Assembly: GCF_963665995.1 (NCBI RefSeq)
Contig: NZ_OY762512.1
Location: forward strand, 1,922,001-1,986,000
Reading direction: 5' to 3'
DNA: 64,000 nt
Source: Pleurocapsa sp. FMAR1
GTDB taxonomy: Bacteria; Cyanobacteriota; Cyanobacteriia; Cyanobacteriales; Xenococcaceae
The notes under the pieces are model-generated. The model was not told the origin of the DNA and made no database searches. It saw nothing but the letters and a program-made list of their open reading frames with translations. Below, in pieces: positions 1 through 9,429 of the stretch. Position 1 is the stretch's first letter; the number at the start of each line of letters is the position of its first letter. The translations under genes were made by a program, and so were the position numbers.

Positions 1-112
1 GCTCTAAAATTTGGAATATACACCCTACAGAGTTTTTAACTGCATTTTGAAAAGCGTCTTGCCATTGACCCATGAATATTAGGATTCGCGTTTGGTTATT
101 TTCCTCAATCAA
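1..112 (-). CDS. possible 5' end of a gene running off the left edge
   Basis: On the minus strand a frame stays open from a TTG at position 112 (or an in-frame ATG at 73) to the window edge, about 37 codons. The translation contains the stretch ILIFMGQWQDAFQNAV. A stop lies just upstream of the TTG. I do not recognise the protein and no convincing ribosome binding site is seen. It could be a real gene start or a chance open frame. Confidence 0.25.
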   Translation of the reverse strand, partial: MIEENNQTRILIFMGQWQDAFQNAVKNSVGCIFQILE

Positions 113-287
113 AAAATTGCCTTTTTTTTAAATCATAGGTGATTGATAAGCTTAATTTTAATAATTCTTGGCAACGTAGCCAAATTTTGTCTGTACCTCA
201 TTTTATATTCAGACTAACTATTAGTTATGAGGATTCGATATAGTAGATATCTGAGACGATTGTCCGATCTATTAGGAGATTTAAGTT

Positions 288-2873
288 TTGACCCTTGCCT
301 TTGATAACCTTGTTGATGCCGATATAGCCAAGCCAGCTAGATATTTGGGTAACGAACTTGGTGCAGTACATAAACCCTGGACAGAAGCCGAGGTGCGTTG
401 GGTGCTGACTTATCCTGAAGTCTATGAGGTGGGGGCATCAAATTTAGGTCATATTATTCTTTACAATATAATTAATGCTCAACCGCAACAGTTGTGCGAT
501 CGCACTTATCTTCCCGCACCCGATCTTTCAGCAAAGCTGCGCTCGACTAATACTCCCTTATTTGCTCTAGAATCAAAGCGATCGCTTTTAGATTTTGATA
601 TTTTAGGCTTTAGTCTCAGCTATGAGTTAGGGGCAACAAACATCTTAGAAATGCTGAGTTTGGCAAATATTCCCTTAACCTGGCAAGAAAGGGATGCAGG
701 AGACTATCCGTTAATTTTTGCAGGGGGACAAACCGCTACATCTAACCCCGAACCTTATGCAGATTTCTTTGACTTTATTGCTTTGGGTGATGGAGAAGAG
801 CTTTTACCCGAAATTGGTCTGGTCATTAAAGAGGCTAAGGCAGCAGGATTGAGTAAAGCAAAGTTATTACTAGATTTGGCGCAAGTTCCTGGGGTATACG
901 TTCCTAGATTCTATAAAATGGCGCAAGATGGCTCAGTTCATCCTACTAACCCTGAAGTACCTAAGCGTATATTACGTCGGGTTGCTACGCCTATTCCTGC
1001 CTATTCTATTGGCTTAGTTCCCTTTATTGAAACCGTACACGATCGCCTTACCGTAGAAATAAGAAGAGGCTGTACTCGTGGTTGCCGTTTTTGTCAGCCA
1101 GGAATGCTAACTCGCCCTGCCACAGATGTTGAACCAGATAAAGTCGTAGACGCAATTACCAAGGGAATGCGCGCCACTGGCTACAATGAGTTTTCTTTAT
1201 TATCTCTTAGTTGCTCTGATTATTTAGCTCTTCCAGCAGTAGGAATGGAGATTAAAAATCGCTTGCAAGAGGAGAATATATCCCTGTCTCTTCCAAGCCA
1301 AAGAGTTGATCGTTTTGATGACAACATTGCCGATATAATTGGTGGCTTGAGAAAGTCTGGGTTAACCTTTGCCCCCGAAGCTGGCACGCAACGAATGCGA
1401 GATGTGGTGAATAAAGGATTAACTAATGAAGAATTACTCAGAGGTATTCAAACCGCTGTTGCCCGTGGCTGGAGTAAGGTCAAACTGTACTTTATGATCG
1501 GTTTACCTGGAGAAACTGATGTAGATGTAGCTGGTATTGCTGAAACGGTGCGCTGGTTGCGCCGAGAATGTAGTCAGCTTAGTAGTAAACGCCTTAACTT
1601 TAATATTACTATTTCTAACTTTACTCCTAAACCCCATACGCCTTTTCAGTGGCATTCTGTCTCTACCAGTGAGTTTAGACGCAAACAAAATCTATTGCGA
1701 GAAGAATTTCGCCGTATCAAAGGTGTAAAAATTAACTACACTGATGTCCGCATCTCGGCAATGGAAGACTTTGTAGGCAGAGGCGATCGCCGTTTAGCCC
1801 CTGTAGTTAAACGGGCTTGGGAATTGGGTGCAGGCATGGATTCTTGGTGGGAAAATTTAGATAAAGCTTATGGTGCTTGGTCACAGGCGATCGCTGAAGC
1901 GGATTTAACCTGGAAATATCGTCAGGTAGAAGATGGAGAATGGAATATCTTTTTAGATGCCGATACAGCCACCTCTATTGAAGATGCCACTGATGCACCC
2001 TTACCCTGGGATCATATCAATACAGGAATAGATAAACAATGGCTAAAAGAAGACTTGCAGAGAGCTTTAGACGCTGCTACTGTGCCTGACTGTGCTTTTG
2101 ATGGTTGTTCTCACTGTGGCGTTTGCGGAACAGATTTTGGACACAATATTGTCGTTAAGCCCCCAGCTATTCCAAAATTTGCAGGACATTACAAACCAAA
2201 CCAGCATAAAGAGCAAAAGATCAGAATGTGGTTTGGGAAAGTTGCCGAGATGGGATTAATCAGCCATCTCGATCTAGTGCGTCTATTCGACCGGGCAATT
2301 CGTCGCGCTGCTTTACCTATTTCCTTTACAGGCGGATATCATCCAGGACCAAAAATCTCTATTGCCAATGCTTTGTCTTTGGGTATTACCAGCAATGGTG
2401 AAATTGTTGATTTTGAACTGACCGAAGACATGGATGTAGAAGAGTTTCGCACTAGGTTAGAGGCACAACTCCCAGATAATCTTCCTATCTACAAAGTAGA
2501 AGATATCGATCTCAAGTCTTCAAACGCTAGTCGTTTAATGGATAAAGCAGAATATCTGATTACCGTACAGTCAGAAGAAGATATAGATGCAGCCTGGAGT
2601 CAGTGGATTGATGCTATTAAAAACAGTCAAGAAATATTGTGGGAGAAATTCACTAAGTCAGGGAATAAAAAAGTCGTTAATTTATGCGATCGCCTGTTCT
2701 CCCTCTCCTTAGAATCTGAAACGGATAATCAAGCAGTAATTCGCTTTACTGGTAGCTGTCGCAACGATGGAACAAACCTCTCGCCAGATAACTTTGTTTA
2801 TATGTTGGAACAAATAGCAAAGATTGAGTTTCAATTACTTAATGTGCATCGTCAGCAATTGATTTTAAACTAA
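288..2873 (+). CDS. TIGR03960-family radical SAM protein with C-terminal DUF2344
   Basis: Large two-part protein of 861 residues. The N-terminal part resembles B12-binding-like radical SAM proteins, and the cluster motif CTRGCRFC (Cys262, Cys266, Cys269) binds the 4Fe-4S cluster that cleaves SAM. A second cysteine group (CAFDGCSHCGVC) lies near residue 605. From about residue 645 a DUF2344 domain follows, in the arrangement usual for cyanobacteria. Substrate and reaction are not established for the family; RNA modification is often guessed. The start is the TTG at 288, chosen because AGGAG lies 10 bases upstream (273-277) and no better ATG exists. The last 76 codons have a decayed second copy at 4606-4875. 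Confidence 0.9.
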   Translation: MTLAFDNLVDADIAKPARYLGNELGAVHKPWTEAEVRWVLTYPEVYEVGASNLGHIILYNIINAQPQQLCDRTYLPAPDLSAKLRSTNTPLFALESKRSLLDFDILGFSLSYELGATNILEMLSLANIPLTWQERDAGDYPLIFAGGQTATSNPEPYADFFDFIALGDGEELLPEIGLVIKEAKAAGLSKAKLLLDLAQVPGVYVPRFYKMAQDGSVHPTNPEVPKRILRRVATPIPAYSIGLVPFIETVHDRLTVEIRRGCTRGCRFCQPGMLTRPATDVEPDKVVDAITKGMRATGYNEFSLLSLSCSDYLALPAVGMEIKNRLQEENISLSLPSQRVDRFDDNIADIIGGLRKSGLTFAPEAGTQRMRDVVNKGLTNEELLRGIQTAVARGWSKVKLYFMIGLPGETDVDVAGIAETVRWLRRECSQLSSKRLNFNITISNFTPKPHTPFQWHSVSTSEFRRKQNLLREEFRRIKGVKINYTDVRISAMEDFVGRGDRRLAPVVKRAWELGAGMDSWWENLDKAYGAWSQAIAEADLTWKYRQVEDGEWNIFLDADTATSIEDATDAPLPWDHINTGIDKQWLKEDLQRALDAATVPDCAFDGCSHCGVCGTDFGHNIVVKPPAIPKFAGHYKPNQHKEQKIRMWFGKVAEMGLISHLDLVRLFDRAIRRAALPISFTGGYHPGPKISIANALSLGITSNGEIVDFELTEDMDVEEFRTRLEAQLPDNLPIYKVEDIDLKSSNASRLMDKAEYLITVQSEEDIDAAWSQWIDAIKNSQEILWEKFTKSGNKKVVNLCDRLFSLSLESETDNQAVIRFTGSCRNDGTNLSPDNFVYMLEQIAKIEFQLLNVHRQQLILN

Positions 2874-2967
2874 TTAATTTTGGTGGGCATAGAATTAAAG
2901 ACTTAAATATCTGCGTACTTTGTCCACTCTACGCAAAAGCGATCGCTCTAAGTTTCCCCACATACAG

Positions 2968-3690
2968 TTAATAGTAAAACCATCTATAGTTCCCGCCATA
3001 TTTTTGAACAATATCCTCTATCCAAGTTGGCGTGGATTTTCCTTTATGTTCATATAACTCAGCATAAGCAAGCATCATATTTGTCAGGCTGGGAAATAAT
3101 ACATTCATTTCGCAAGGATCTTCTTCATTTACGTAATCACTATAAGTCACAAGTACGGGAGAAGTTTCCTGTTGTTTCTTGCTTCCAACTATTGATAGCA
3201 CAACATCTTCTCTGTAAGAAGTACAGAAAGGTAACAAACGTGGATTATCATTAATTAACATATCGCAATAACAACTCATTGCTTTCTGTAATGTCGCAAA
3301 TCGAGCAGGATAATCGGGAAAATAAAAGTAATTATAAACAGAATTCCAGTCAGTATCATCAGATATCCCAATAGGTAAACAACCATTGCCCATCAAATAT
3401 AAATCGTAAAATTCTTGAGGCAGTTGAAAACGATACGGTTCGACTATTTCTTTAATTTGTTTTATGCTCAAACGAGGCTGATAGCTGCCTAAATCTTTAT
3501 TGACAAGCTCTAATTGTTTTGGTTCTAAATTTTTAGGAGTGGCATTTTTAAGTGATTTATAGGGGGGATGATAAGCAATCAAAGTTGCTGGTAAATTGTC
3601 ATGATTGCTTTGCTTTTTGCTGTGTGCAATTCTCTTAATTGCCTCAACTATTTGGGACATTCTTTGTTTCTTTATTATTACTTTGTTCAA
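2968..3690 (-). CDS. SMI1/KNR4 (SUKH) family protein
   Basis: A 240-residue cytosolic protein. The middle carries the SUKH signature: a helix ending in LPQEFYDLYLMGNG, followed by a strand-rich region with FYFPDYPARF and a C-terminal DYVNEEDPCEMNVLFPSL segment. SUKH proteins are frequently immunity proteins against contact-dependent or polymorphic toxins, though many are of unknown role. No toxin gene is adjacent, but a HigBA-type pair follows on the opposite strand. The gene lies inside the segment bounded by the radical SAM gene and its decayed 3' copy, so it may have arrived with the TA pair. The ~60-residue N-terminal basic region is not part of the domain. Confidence 0.75.
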   Translation of the reverse strand: MNKVIIKKQRMSQIVEAIKRIAHSKKQSNHDNLPATLIAYHPPYKSLKNATPKNLEPKQLELVNKDLGSYQPRLSIKQIKEIVEPYRFQLPQEFYDLYLMGNGCLPIGISDDTDWNSVYNYFYFPDYPARFATLQKAMSCYCDMLINDNPRLLPFCTSYREDVVLSIVGSKKQQETSPVLVTYSDYVNEEDPCEMNVLFPSLTNMMLAYAELYEHKGKSTPTWIEDIVQKYGGNYRWFYY

Positions 3691-3843
3691 TTTAGCTTAA
3701 GAAATGGGCGATCGCATTTATGTGAGAAAGAAACGTAATGCAATTTTCGAGTAAAATCCAAATTTGCATTTTTACTCTCAAAATGAGAGAATAGACAAAA
3801 GCACCAGTTTATTTAAATTTGCCAAAAATTATGGAAAGACTTA

Positions 3844-4143
3844 ATGCACTTAATTTCAATTCGCAATCTTCGTTTTGATGCTGCAAAACATCCAGATGCG
3901 ATCGCGCCTATTAATAATTGGTATGCAACAGCAAAAAAGTCACAGTGGACAAATCTAGAAGATGTCCGCAGAATTTATCGAGATGCCGAAGCAGTAGGAA
4001 ATTTTACAGTATTTAACATTAAAGGTAATAAATATCGTTTGATTGTTGGTATTGATTACGAAAACCAAACTGTTTATCATAAATATTTTTTAACTCATTC
4101 AGAATACGATCAGGATAAATGGAAAAATGACTCTTACTTTTAA
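3844..4143 (+). CDS. higB: HigB-type mRNA interferase toxin (HigB_toxin family)
   Basis: A 99-residue protein matching the HigB toxin family, which cleaves translated mRNA on the ribosome. Visible landmarks are WYATAKKSQWTNLEDVRRIY, then the beta-sheet core FNIKGNKYRLIVGIDYENQTVY and the terminal KYFLTHSEYDQDKW characteristic of this family. The antitoxin gene starts 17 bases before this gene stops, giving translational coupling. Toxin before antitoxin is the usual order for HigBA. The product is full length and shows no disruption, so the pair is probably active. Confidence 0.85.
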   Translation: MHLISIRNLRFDAAKHPDAIAPINNWYATAKKSQWTNLEDVRRIYRDAEAVGNFTVFNIKGNKYRLIVGIDYENQTVYHKYFLTHSEYDQDKWKNDSYF

Positions 4144-4525
4144 TAAAACTGCCTACTCCAATCTTTTGAGTCAATATATACCTCAAGTAATTGAAACAGA
4201 AGAAGAATACGATCGCGCCTTAACAATAGCAGAAAAATTAACTTTTGCTAAAAATCGTACTTTAGAAGAAAAAGCCTTACACAAGTTAGTAGTAGCTTTG
4301 ATTGAGGCTTACGAGACAGAAAACTATCCAATGAAAGAATCTACACCTCATGAAATTCTGCAACATTTAATGGAGTCTAGTAGTACCAAACAAGCTGACT
4401 TGGTAAGCGTAATTGGTTCTAGCGGAGTAGTGTCTGAGGTAGTGAATGGTAAACGGTCTATTAGCAAAGCACAAGCTAAAGCATTAGGAGATTATTTTAA
4501 AGTTTCATCAAATTTGTTTATTTGA
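4127..4525 (+). CDS. higA: HigA-type antitoxin with C-terminal XRE helix-turn-helix
   Basis: A 132-residue protein that neutralises the HigB toxin encoded just upstream and normally represses the pair's promoter. The N-terminal half (EYDRALTIAEKL, then ALHKLVVALIEAYE) is the conserved toxin-binding region of this antitoxin family. The C-terminal half carries an XRE-type helix-turn-helix (LMESSSTKQADLVSVIGSSG, then VVNGKRSISKAQAKALGDYF). It overlaps the toxin gene by 17 bases, as expected for a coupled operon. Confidence 0.85.
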   Translation: MTLTFNKTAYSNLLSQYIPQVIETEEEYDRALTIAEKLTFAKNRTLEEKALHKLVVALIEAYETENYPMKESTPHEILQHLMESSSTKQADLVSVIGSSGVVSEVVNGKRSISKAQAKALGDYFKVSSNLFI

Positions 4526-4605
4526 GCAGCATTTTTCAGTGTATCTTCTACGGTTTTTTCTCTAACTAGAATAAAGCGATCGCTTTTATACAAGATCGGC
4601 TAAAG

Positions 4606-4875
4606 AAAAAATTTACTAAAGTCTGGTAATAAAAAGTTTATTAGCTTGCGCGTAGCGAAGCCATGTCGTAAACTTATCGCTTTTTCTCTTTAAACATAGA
4701 ATCTATCTCAGGTAAGATATTTAATACCGCTATTCTATGCTTTACTGCTAGCTGTCGTAATGATGGTACAAATCTATCAACAGATAATCTAGTTTATATG
4801 TTGGAACAGGTAGCTAGGATTGAAGTGCAGTTGCTTAGTGTACATCGCCAACAGTTAATCTTAGCTAAATTGTAA
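4606..4875 (+). pseudogene. decayed copy of the 3' end of the radical SAM/DUF2344 gene
   Basis: From 4741 to 4875 the sequence translates to a close match of the last 42 residues of the protein at 288-2873, for example SCRNDGTNL, VYMLEQ and VHRQQLIL, ending in its own TAA. Upstream (4606-4740) the match to codons from about 2647 onward continues but is broken by frameshifts and by an inserted cyanobacterial repeat (GCGTAGCGAAGCCATG near 4649). Of the 42 codons compared, 18 differ silently and 8 change the amino acid, so the copy diverged while still under selection for protein function. It is a remnant, not a gene. It marks the far end of the SUKH/HigBA segment. Confidence 0.85.
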
Positions 4876-5416
4876 GGTATTATAATTTAAGTTGTTAGAT
4901 AATGTAATTACAGTTAAATTCAAAAGTCTCAATTATATTACTGTTCTTAGATAATATTCTTTAAGTATTTATTCTGGTCTAACGTAAGTTATTCTAAAAC
5001 TAGTTTTTTGTCTCTACAAATAATAATCGTGTCAAAATGTAACCTATATTGCATTTTTACTTATCTTCTTGCTTAACTTCCTTAAATTCACTGGTTTAAA
5101 TCCGCTTAAAGTAGGATGCTTTAGATAGCTCAAAGCAACAGCGCGCTTTTGTAAGTTTGCTGAAGCATTCTTAGGTTATGTCAATCGAATCATAGGTAAG
5201 GTTGTATTATCTTAACCTTTACTTCGACTGCTATAAATAAATTTATGTAATGCTAAATCAAATGCTAATGAAACCAAGCAACATACATATCATTTATCAT
5301 ATTTCAGAGTTAATTGATTCGACAATATGTTGTGCTTGAATGTAGTTTTTTATGCTCTTGCTTTTATTTACATACAAAGAATTTAAACTTTAAATCCTAA
5401 ATAAAATATCTCGCTT
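4876..5416. other. AT-rich stretch without a recognised gene
   Basis: About 540 bases between the decayed radical SAM copy and the sulfotransferase gene. No open frame of useful length, RNA gene or clear repeat was seen. It probably contains the sulfotransferase promoter. Confidence 0.5.
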
Positions 5417-6427
5417 ATGTCTTTTTCAATGATCGGAACTCAGCGTTCGGGTTCTAATTTGCTGCGCCTAATGCTCAATCAGGTAGATAATGTCGCTGCT
5501 CCTCATCCTCCCGATATACTGCAACGAATGATGCCTCTAGTCCCTCGCTATGGAGATTTGAGCAATAAAGACTCTTTTTATATGCTGGTTGATGATGTGT
5601 GCCGTCTTGTAGAGTTAAATCCTGTAACCTGGGAGTGGGTAGTATTGGATAGAGCAAACGTGGCATCTCGTTGTCGAGAACATTCTTTGGTCGCAGTCTT
5701 CTTTGCAGTCTACGATATTTTGGCAGAAACCTGGGGGGCAAAACACTGGTGCTGTAAAAGTCTGGCTAATGTTTTTTACCTGCCAGAAATTTATGCCTAT
5801 AGTCAAAATGCCAAGTTTATTTACCTGTATCGAGATGGTAGAGATGTTGCCCTATCTTTTCAAAAAGCGGTAGTTGGAGAAAAGCATATCTATCATATTG
5901 CTCAGGAATGGGCAAACGCTCAACGTCGAGCTTTACAGATGCGCAGCATTTTAGGTGAAGAGCATTTTTACAGTATTAGCTATGAGCAACTAGTTGCCAA
6001 TCCTGAATCTAGTCTGGAAGGTTTGTGTGGATTTATGGGCGAAAAATACACCCCTGAAATGCTAAATTTCCATCAATCCAATGAAGCAACAAATGTTGCT
6101 GCTTCTAGCTCTTTATGGAAAAATGTTACCAAGCCCATCATGAAGGAAAATATTCAAAAATTTCTCCAACAGTCTACAGATGAGGAGATTATGATCTTTG
6201 AACTAGTAGCTGGGGATGTTTTAGATGCTCTTGGTTATGAGCGAGTTAAAATCGCTTCAGGTAACAAAGCAGCGTTTAGCGATATTGCCATCAAGCAGTT
6301 TGATGAAATAAATCAGCACCTCAAGCAGGAAAAAAGAAGGGAAATGAATCCAGAGGATCTCCAAAGACGCGATCGCCAAGCTAGTTTTTTAAAGGAAATT
6401 CAAGGTCGTAAATTAGTATCTGTCTAA
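5417..6427 (+). CDS. sulfotransferase family protein
   Basis: A 336-residue enzyme of the PAPS-dependent sulfotransferase fold. The 5'-phosphosulfate loop is at residues 7-20 (GTQRSGSNLLRLML) and the 3'-phosphate-binding motif near residue 135 (YLYRDGRDVALSF). Such enzymes move a sulfuryl group from PAPS to a hydroxyl or amine of a carbohydrate, lipid or small metabolite; the acceptor cannot be told from sequence. The start ATG follows an AT-rich leader with no strong ribosome binding site. The gene stands alone, with no sulfate-activation gene beside it. The C-terminal tail after residue 290 is charged and probably disordered. Confidence 0.85.
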   Translation: MSFSMIGTQRSGSNLLRLMLNQVDNVAAPHPPDILQRMMPLVPRYGDLSNKDSFYMLVDDVCRLVELNPVTWEWVVLDRANVASRCREHSLVAVFFAVYDILAETWGAKHWCCKSLANVFYLPEIYAYSQNAKFIYLYRDGRDVALSFQKAVVGEKHIYHIAQEWANAQRRALQMRSILGEEHFYSISYEQLVANPESSLEGLCGFMGEKYTPEMLNFHQSNEATNVAASSSLWKNVTKPIMKENIQKFLQQSTDEEIMIFELVAGDVLDALGYERVKIASGNKAAFSDIAIKQFDEINQHLKQEKRREMNPEDLQRRDRQASFLKEIQGRKLVSV

Positions 6428-6571
6428 TTTATGTATGCAGTGGGCAGTAAAATATAAGCTCTATAAATATTCTTATATCTCACGGCCTGCGCTTATTGCC
6501 AAATATTTATAAGCTAATTTTAAAGCTGCTTGTAAGTTTAATCTCTAAAATGCCTAATCTTATCCAAAAGC

Positions 6572-7643
6572 ATGATTGAAAAAGTAGATTTTGAATTCTC
6601 TAAATCTCCCCTAGATTTTTCTGCGGTATCCTTACCTTATTTATGTGAGAATTTTCTCAAAATTGGTAGTACAGCCTTTGGCGGCTTTATGGCTTTGGTT
6701 TGCGTCATCGAAAACATTATGGTGGACAAACAGCAACTTTTAACCCATGAAGATATGCTTGATGGAATATCTCTAGCCAGCGTTTTGCCAAGACCAGTAG
6801 CTCGCTAACGTGGTAGCTTATGTCGGCTATCGTCTGCGAGGCGGTATTGGTGCATTGATTGCAGCTACAGCCGTATTATTACCTTCTTTTATTTTAGTAG
6901 TAGCCTCAACTATATTCTATTTACAAGCAGGAGAAATACCTGCTGTTAATAAGGTGTTTGCTGGATTTATTCCTGCGGTAGTAGCAATTATTATCGGTGC
7001 TGCGACTCGCATGAGTAAAAAAGCAATTAAAGGCTGGCGTGAAGTAAGCATTGCTGCCGTTGCTGCTATTTTGCTGAAAACAATTGGTGGATTTTATATT
7101 ACCCTAATTGTTATTTTGGGGGCGGGATTAGTTGGTTGGCTTTGCTATCAGGGCAAGGTAAGGAAAACTTTAGCTGCTAATCCTTTACCTCAACAATCTG
7201 AGCCTTTAAATATTAAAAGTATAGTTATTCCCCTGGGTATCTTGGCAGTAATTTTGCTATTTTCATTGCTAGCTTTACCTTTAGGGTCAGATAGCCTCGC
7301 CAAAATATTTGCTACTTTTGCGGGGATGAGCTTAATGCTCTTTGGAGGCGGTTATGTCTTTATTCCCATGATCCAAGAGGTAGTAGTTAACAACTATCAC
7401 TGGGTCACTCAAAGTCAGTTCAGTAATGCGATCGTCATGGGGCAAATTACTCCTGGACCAATCTTAATTAGTGCAGCATTTATTGGCTATGTAGTCAAAG
7501 GAATTGTCGGCGCAGCCATAGCAACCGTAGCTATCTTTGCACCTCCTGCCTTGCTGATGGTAACTATGTCTCATCTATTAGATGTCAATCGATGTGGAAG
7601 TTTTAGCAAATCTTGCAAAAAGTATCTACACATGGATAGATAA
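6572..7643 (+). pseudogene. chrA: chromate transporter (ChrA) pseudogene
   Basis: Two frames together encode a CHR-family membrane transporter. The first (6572-6808) gives FLKIGSTAFGGFMALV and SLASVLPRPVA, then runs into a stop. The second, from 6810, resumes with VAYVGYRLRGGIGALIAA and continues through the second CHR half (FGGGYVFIPMIQE, MGQITPGPILISAAFIGY). One extra base near 6803-6808 explains the shift. The expected last helices are also missing: after MSHLL (about 7575) the sequence no longer resembles ChrA and a group II intron reverse-transcriptase fragment follows. With two lesions the gene is almost certainly non-functional. Confidence 0.8.
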
Positions 7644-7782
7644 TCGAATCTACTTTGCAACTGGAAACGCTGGTTCATCACCTTTTCTGTTGCTATTTCA
7701 CGACACCTTTAGTAGCAGTTCTACTGAATACGTGAAAGTCAAAGGAGATAAAAGCCCCTTCGACGGTGATTTAATCAATTAA
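7582..7782 (+). mobile_element. fragment of a group II intron reverse transcriptase (C-terminus)
   Basis: A short frame whose last 40 residues resemble the C-terminal maturase/HNH part of cyanobacterial group II intron proteins: IYFATGNAG, FLLLFHDT, then YVKVKGDKSPFDGDLI before a stop. In intact proteins the last motif is followed by YW and a basic tail. No intron domain V or VI and no upstream RT motifs are present, so this is a fossil. It directly adjoins the truncated end of chrA, which suggests that intron insertion or a later deletion removed the transporter's 3' end. Confidence 0.55.
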
Positions 7783-7800
7783 TTATATAAGTACGTAACA

Positions 7801-8196
7801 TCAGTTATCAATCACTGCAATACATTCAATTTCAACCAATACATCTTTAGGTAAACGAGAAACTTCGACACAGGCACGGGCTGGGGCTGTATCTTCGGCA
7901 AAATATTGGGCATAAACTTGATTCATTAGGGCAAAATTGGCTAAATCAGTCAAGAAAACGCTAGTTTTAATCACATTATCCCAATTAGCGTCAGCCTCTG
8001 TAAGTATTGCCTCAATATTGCTCATTACCTGCTTGGTTTGGGCGGTAATGTCTCCTTCACCCACAATATTTCCTGACTGGGGATCTAAAGGTATTTGTCC
8101 AGCAACAAAGAGCATTTGCCCAGAAGCAGCGATCGCCTGATTATAAGGACCAACTGGGGCAGGAGCTTTGTTTGTGTTAATAACTTTCTTAGACAT
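7801..8196 (-). CDS. ridA: RidA family enamine/imine deaminase
   Basis: A 131-residue protein of the RidA/YjgF/UK114 family, of usual length. It hydrolyses reactive enamine and imine intermediates released by PLP enzymes such as threonine dehydratase and so protects other PLP enzymes. Visible family features are [20 protein letters not shown] near the N-terminus and the active-site region [20 protein letters not shown], which holds the conserved arginine and glutamate. It lies 25 bases downstream of menA on the same strand and may be co-transcribed with it. Confidence 0.93.
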   Translation of the reverse strand: MSKKVINTNKAPAPVGPYNQAIAASGQMLFVAGQIPLDPQSGNIVGEGDITAQTKQVMSNIEAILTEADANWDNVIKTSVFLTDLANFALMNQVYAQYFAEDTAPARACVEVSRLPKDVLVEIECIAVIDN

Positions 8197-8221
8197 AAAT
8201 AGTTAGATATAGGCTTCAAAT

Positions 8222-9124
8222 TTATGGGCTGAGAACTAATCCGAGAATTAGTAGTAGTGAACTAGAAAGATAGAGATTTATGGCAATAAACTTACTATTG
8301 CTTACTTTCTGGGGGAAGCCATGATTTTGATTGACGTGACTTACTAGCTGATAGGCAAAAGGAAGACTGCCAAAGACGATCAGGCTTAAAAAAGGAAGTA
8401 TGCCAGCGATTACTAAGATTGCTGTCAAAATGTAAATGCTAGCGGTAAGAGAAGCCAACACCTTTGCACCTTTAGCTGTTCCTAAACGGACAATAGGCGA
8501 TCGCTTGCCAGCAGCCAAATCGTCTTCTACCTGATGAAAATGGGAACAAAATAAAATAATTGTGGTGCTAACCCCAACTATGGTCGATATTGCTAAGTTA
8601 CTGGCTGAAAATATTTGAGTTTGGGCATAATATGCTGCCGATACTGCACCTGGACCAAAGGTTAAGAAACAAATTATTTCTCCTAAGCCGAGATAGCCCA
8701 GACGAAAAGGAGGGCCTTGATAGGTGTAGCCTAAAAAACAACAAAGCAGTACTAGCCCTAACACAGTCGAGTCCTGCTGCTGCCAAGAAATAGATAAAAT
8801 ACCTAATATGCCGAGAATCAGACAGAAATTCGCCACCCAGAAGATCAGAGATTTACTGCCTGTCAAATTGACTACCGAGTGGTCTTTATGGATATCAATA
8901 CCAGTTTCTGAGTCAAAGACATCGTTACTTAGATTTAGCCAAGCAATAATCAAAATTGCCGAGCCTAGAAAAGTAAAAAATATCTGGGAATTAAACAGAT
9001 GAGTTTGGGCAAAAGCTACTGCTGTACCGAGCGCAATCGGCACGATCGCCACACTGTACATTGGTGGTTTAATAGCAGCTAGCCATAACTTGGATTTTTG
9101 TTGAGTTATTTGCTTAGTAGTCAT
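8222..9124 (-). CDS. menA: MenA, 1,4-dihydroxy-2-naphthoate phytyltransferase
   Basis: A 300-residue integral membrane prenyltransferase of the UbiA family. It attaches the phytyl chain to the naphthoquinone ring in phylloquinone synthesis. The first aspartate-rich motif is NDVFDSETGID, followed by HKDHSVVNLTGSK; the second is VEDDLAAGKRSPIVRLG. About eight hydrophobic segments are present. It lies next to menF and menD, which supports the quinone assignment over other UbiA members. It is divergent from menF, with about 300 bases between them that must hold both promoters. Confidence 0.9.
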   Translation of the reverse strand: MTTKQITQQKSKLWLAAIKPPMYSVAIVPIALGTAVAFAQTHLFNSQIFFTFLGSAILIIAWLNLSNDVFDSETGIDIHKDHSVVNLTGSKSLIFWVANFCLILGILGILSISWQQQDSTVLGLVLLCCFLGYTYQGPPFRLGYLGLGEIICFLTFGPGAVSAAYYAQTQIFSASNLAISTIVGVSTTIILFCSHFHQVEDDLAAGKRSPIVRLGTAKGAKVLASLTASIYILTAILVIAGILPFLSLIVFGSLPFAYQLVSHVNQNHGFPQKVSNSKFIAINLYLSSSLLLILGLVLSP

Positions 9125-9429
9125 AAAAATGATGAAGCGGGCAAAAAATGCGATCGCTTCGCTCTGAAGACGACCTCTAATACACTATCAGGTATAGCTA
9201 TAAGGTATTTATCGAGTTTCACGAAAGTTTATCTAAAACCTCATTTTTTTCGTTTTTGGTTGATCAAGCTTAAGCTACTCAAAGCTATATATTGCATTGA
9301 TTTACTATGATTATTGCAGCTAGTAGCCTATAATAAATATCATAAATTTGCTTTTTTTTGTTAGTTATTTACTAATAGATAGCCAGCTTAATATTATTTG
9401 GTAATTTTGCTGCCGAAACTTTTTTGAGA
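9125..9429. other. divergent menA/menF intergenic region
   Basis: About 300 AT-rich bases separating the divergent menA and menF genes. One HIP1 octamer lies near 9150. No RNA gene or repeat was seen. The region is presumed to hold two promoters, but no motif is clear enough to place. Confidence 0.4.

Noticed and set aside
7582-7782. Intact group II intron
   Set aside because: No RT core, no domain V/VI-like RNA fold; only the C-terminal protein fragment is left.
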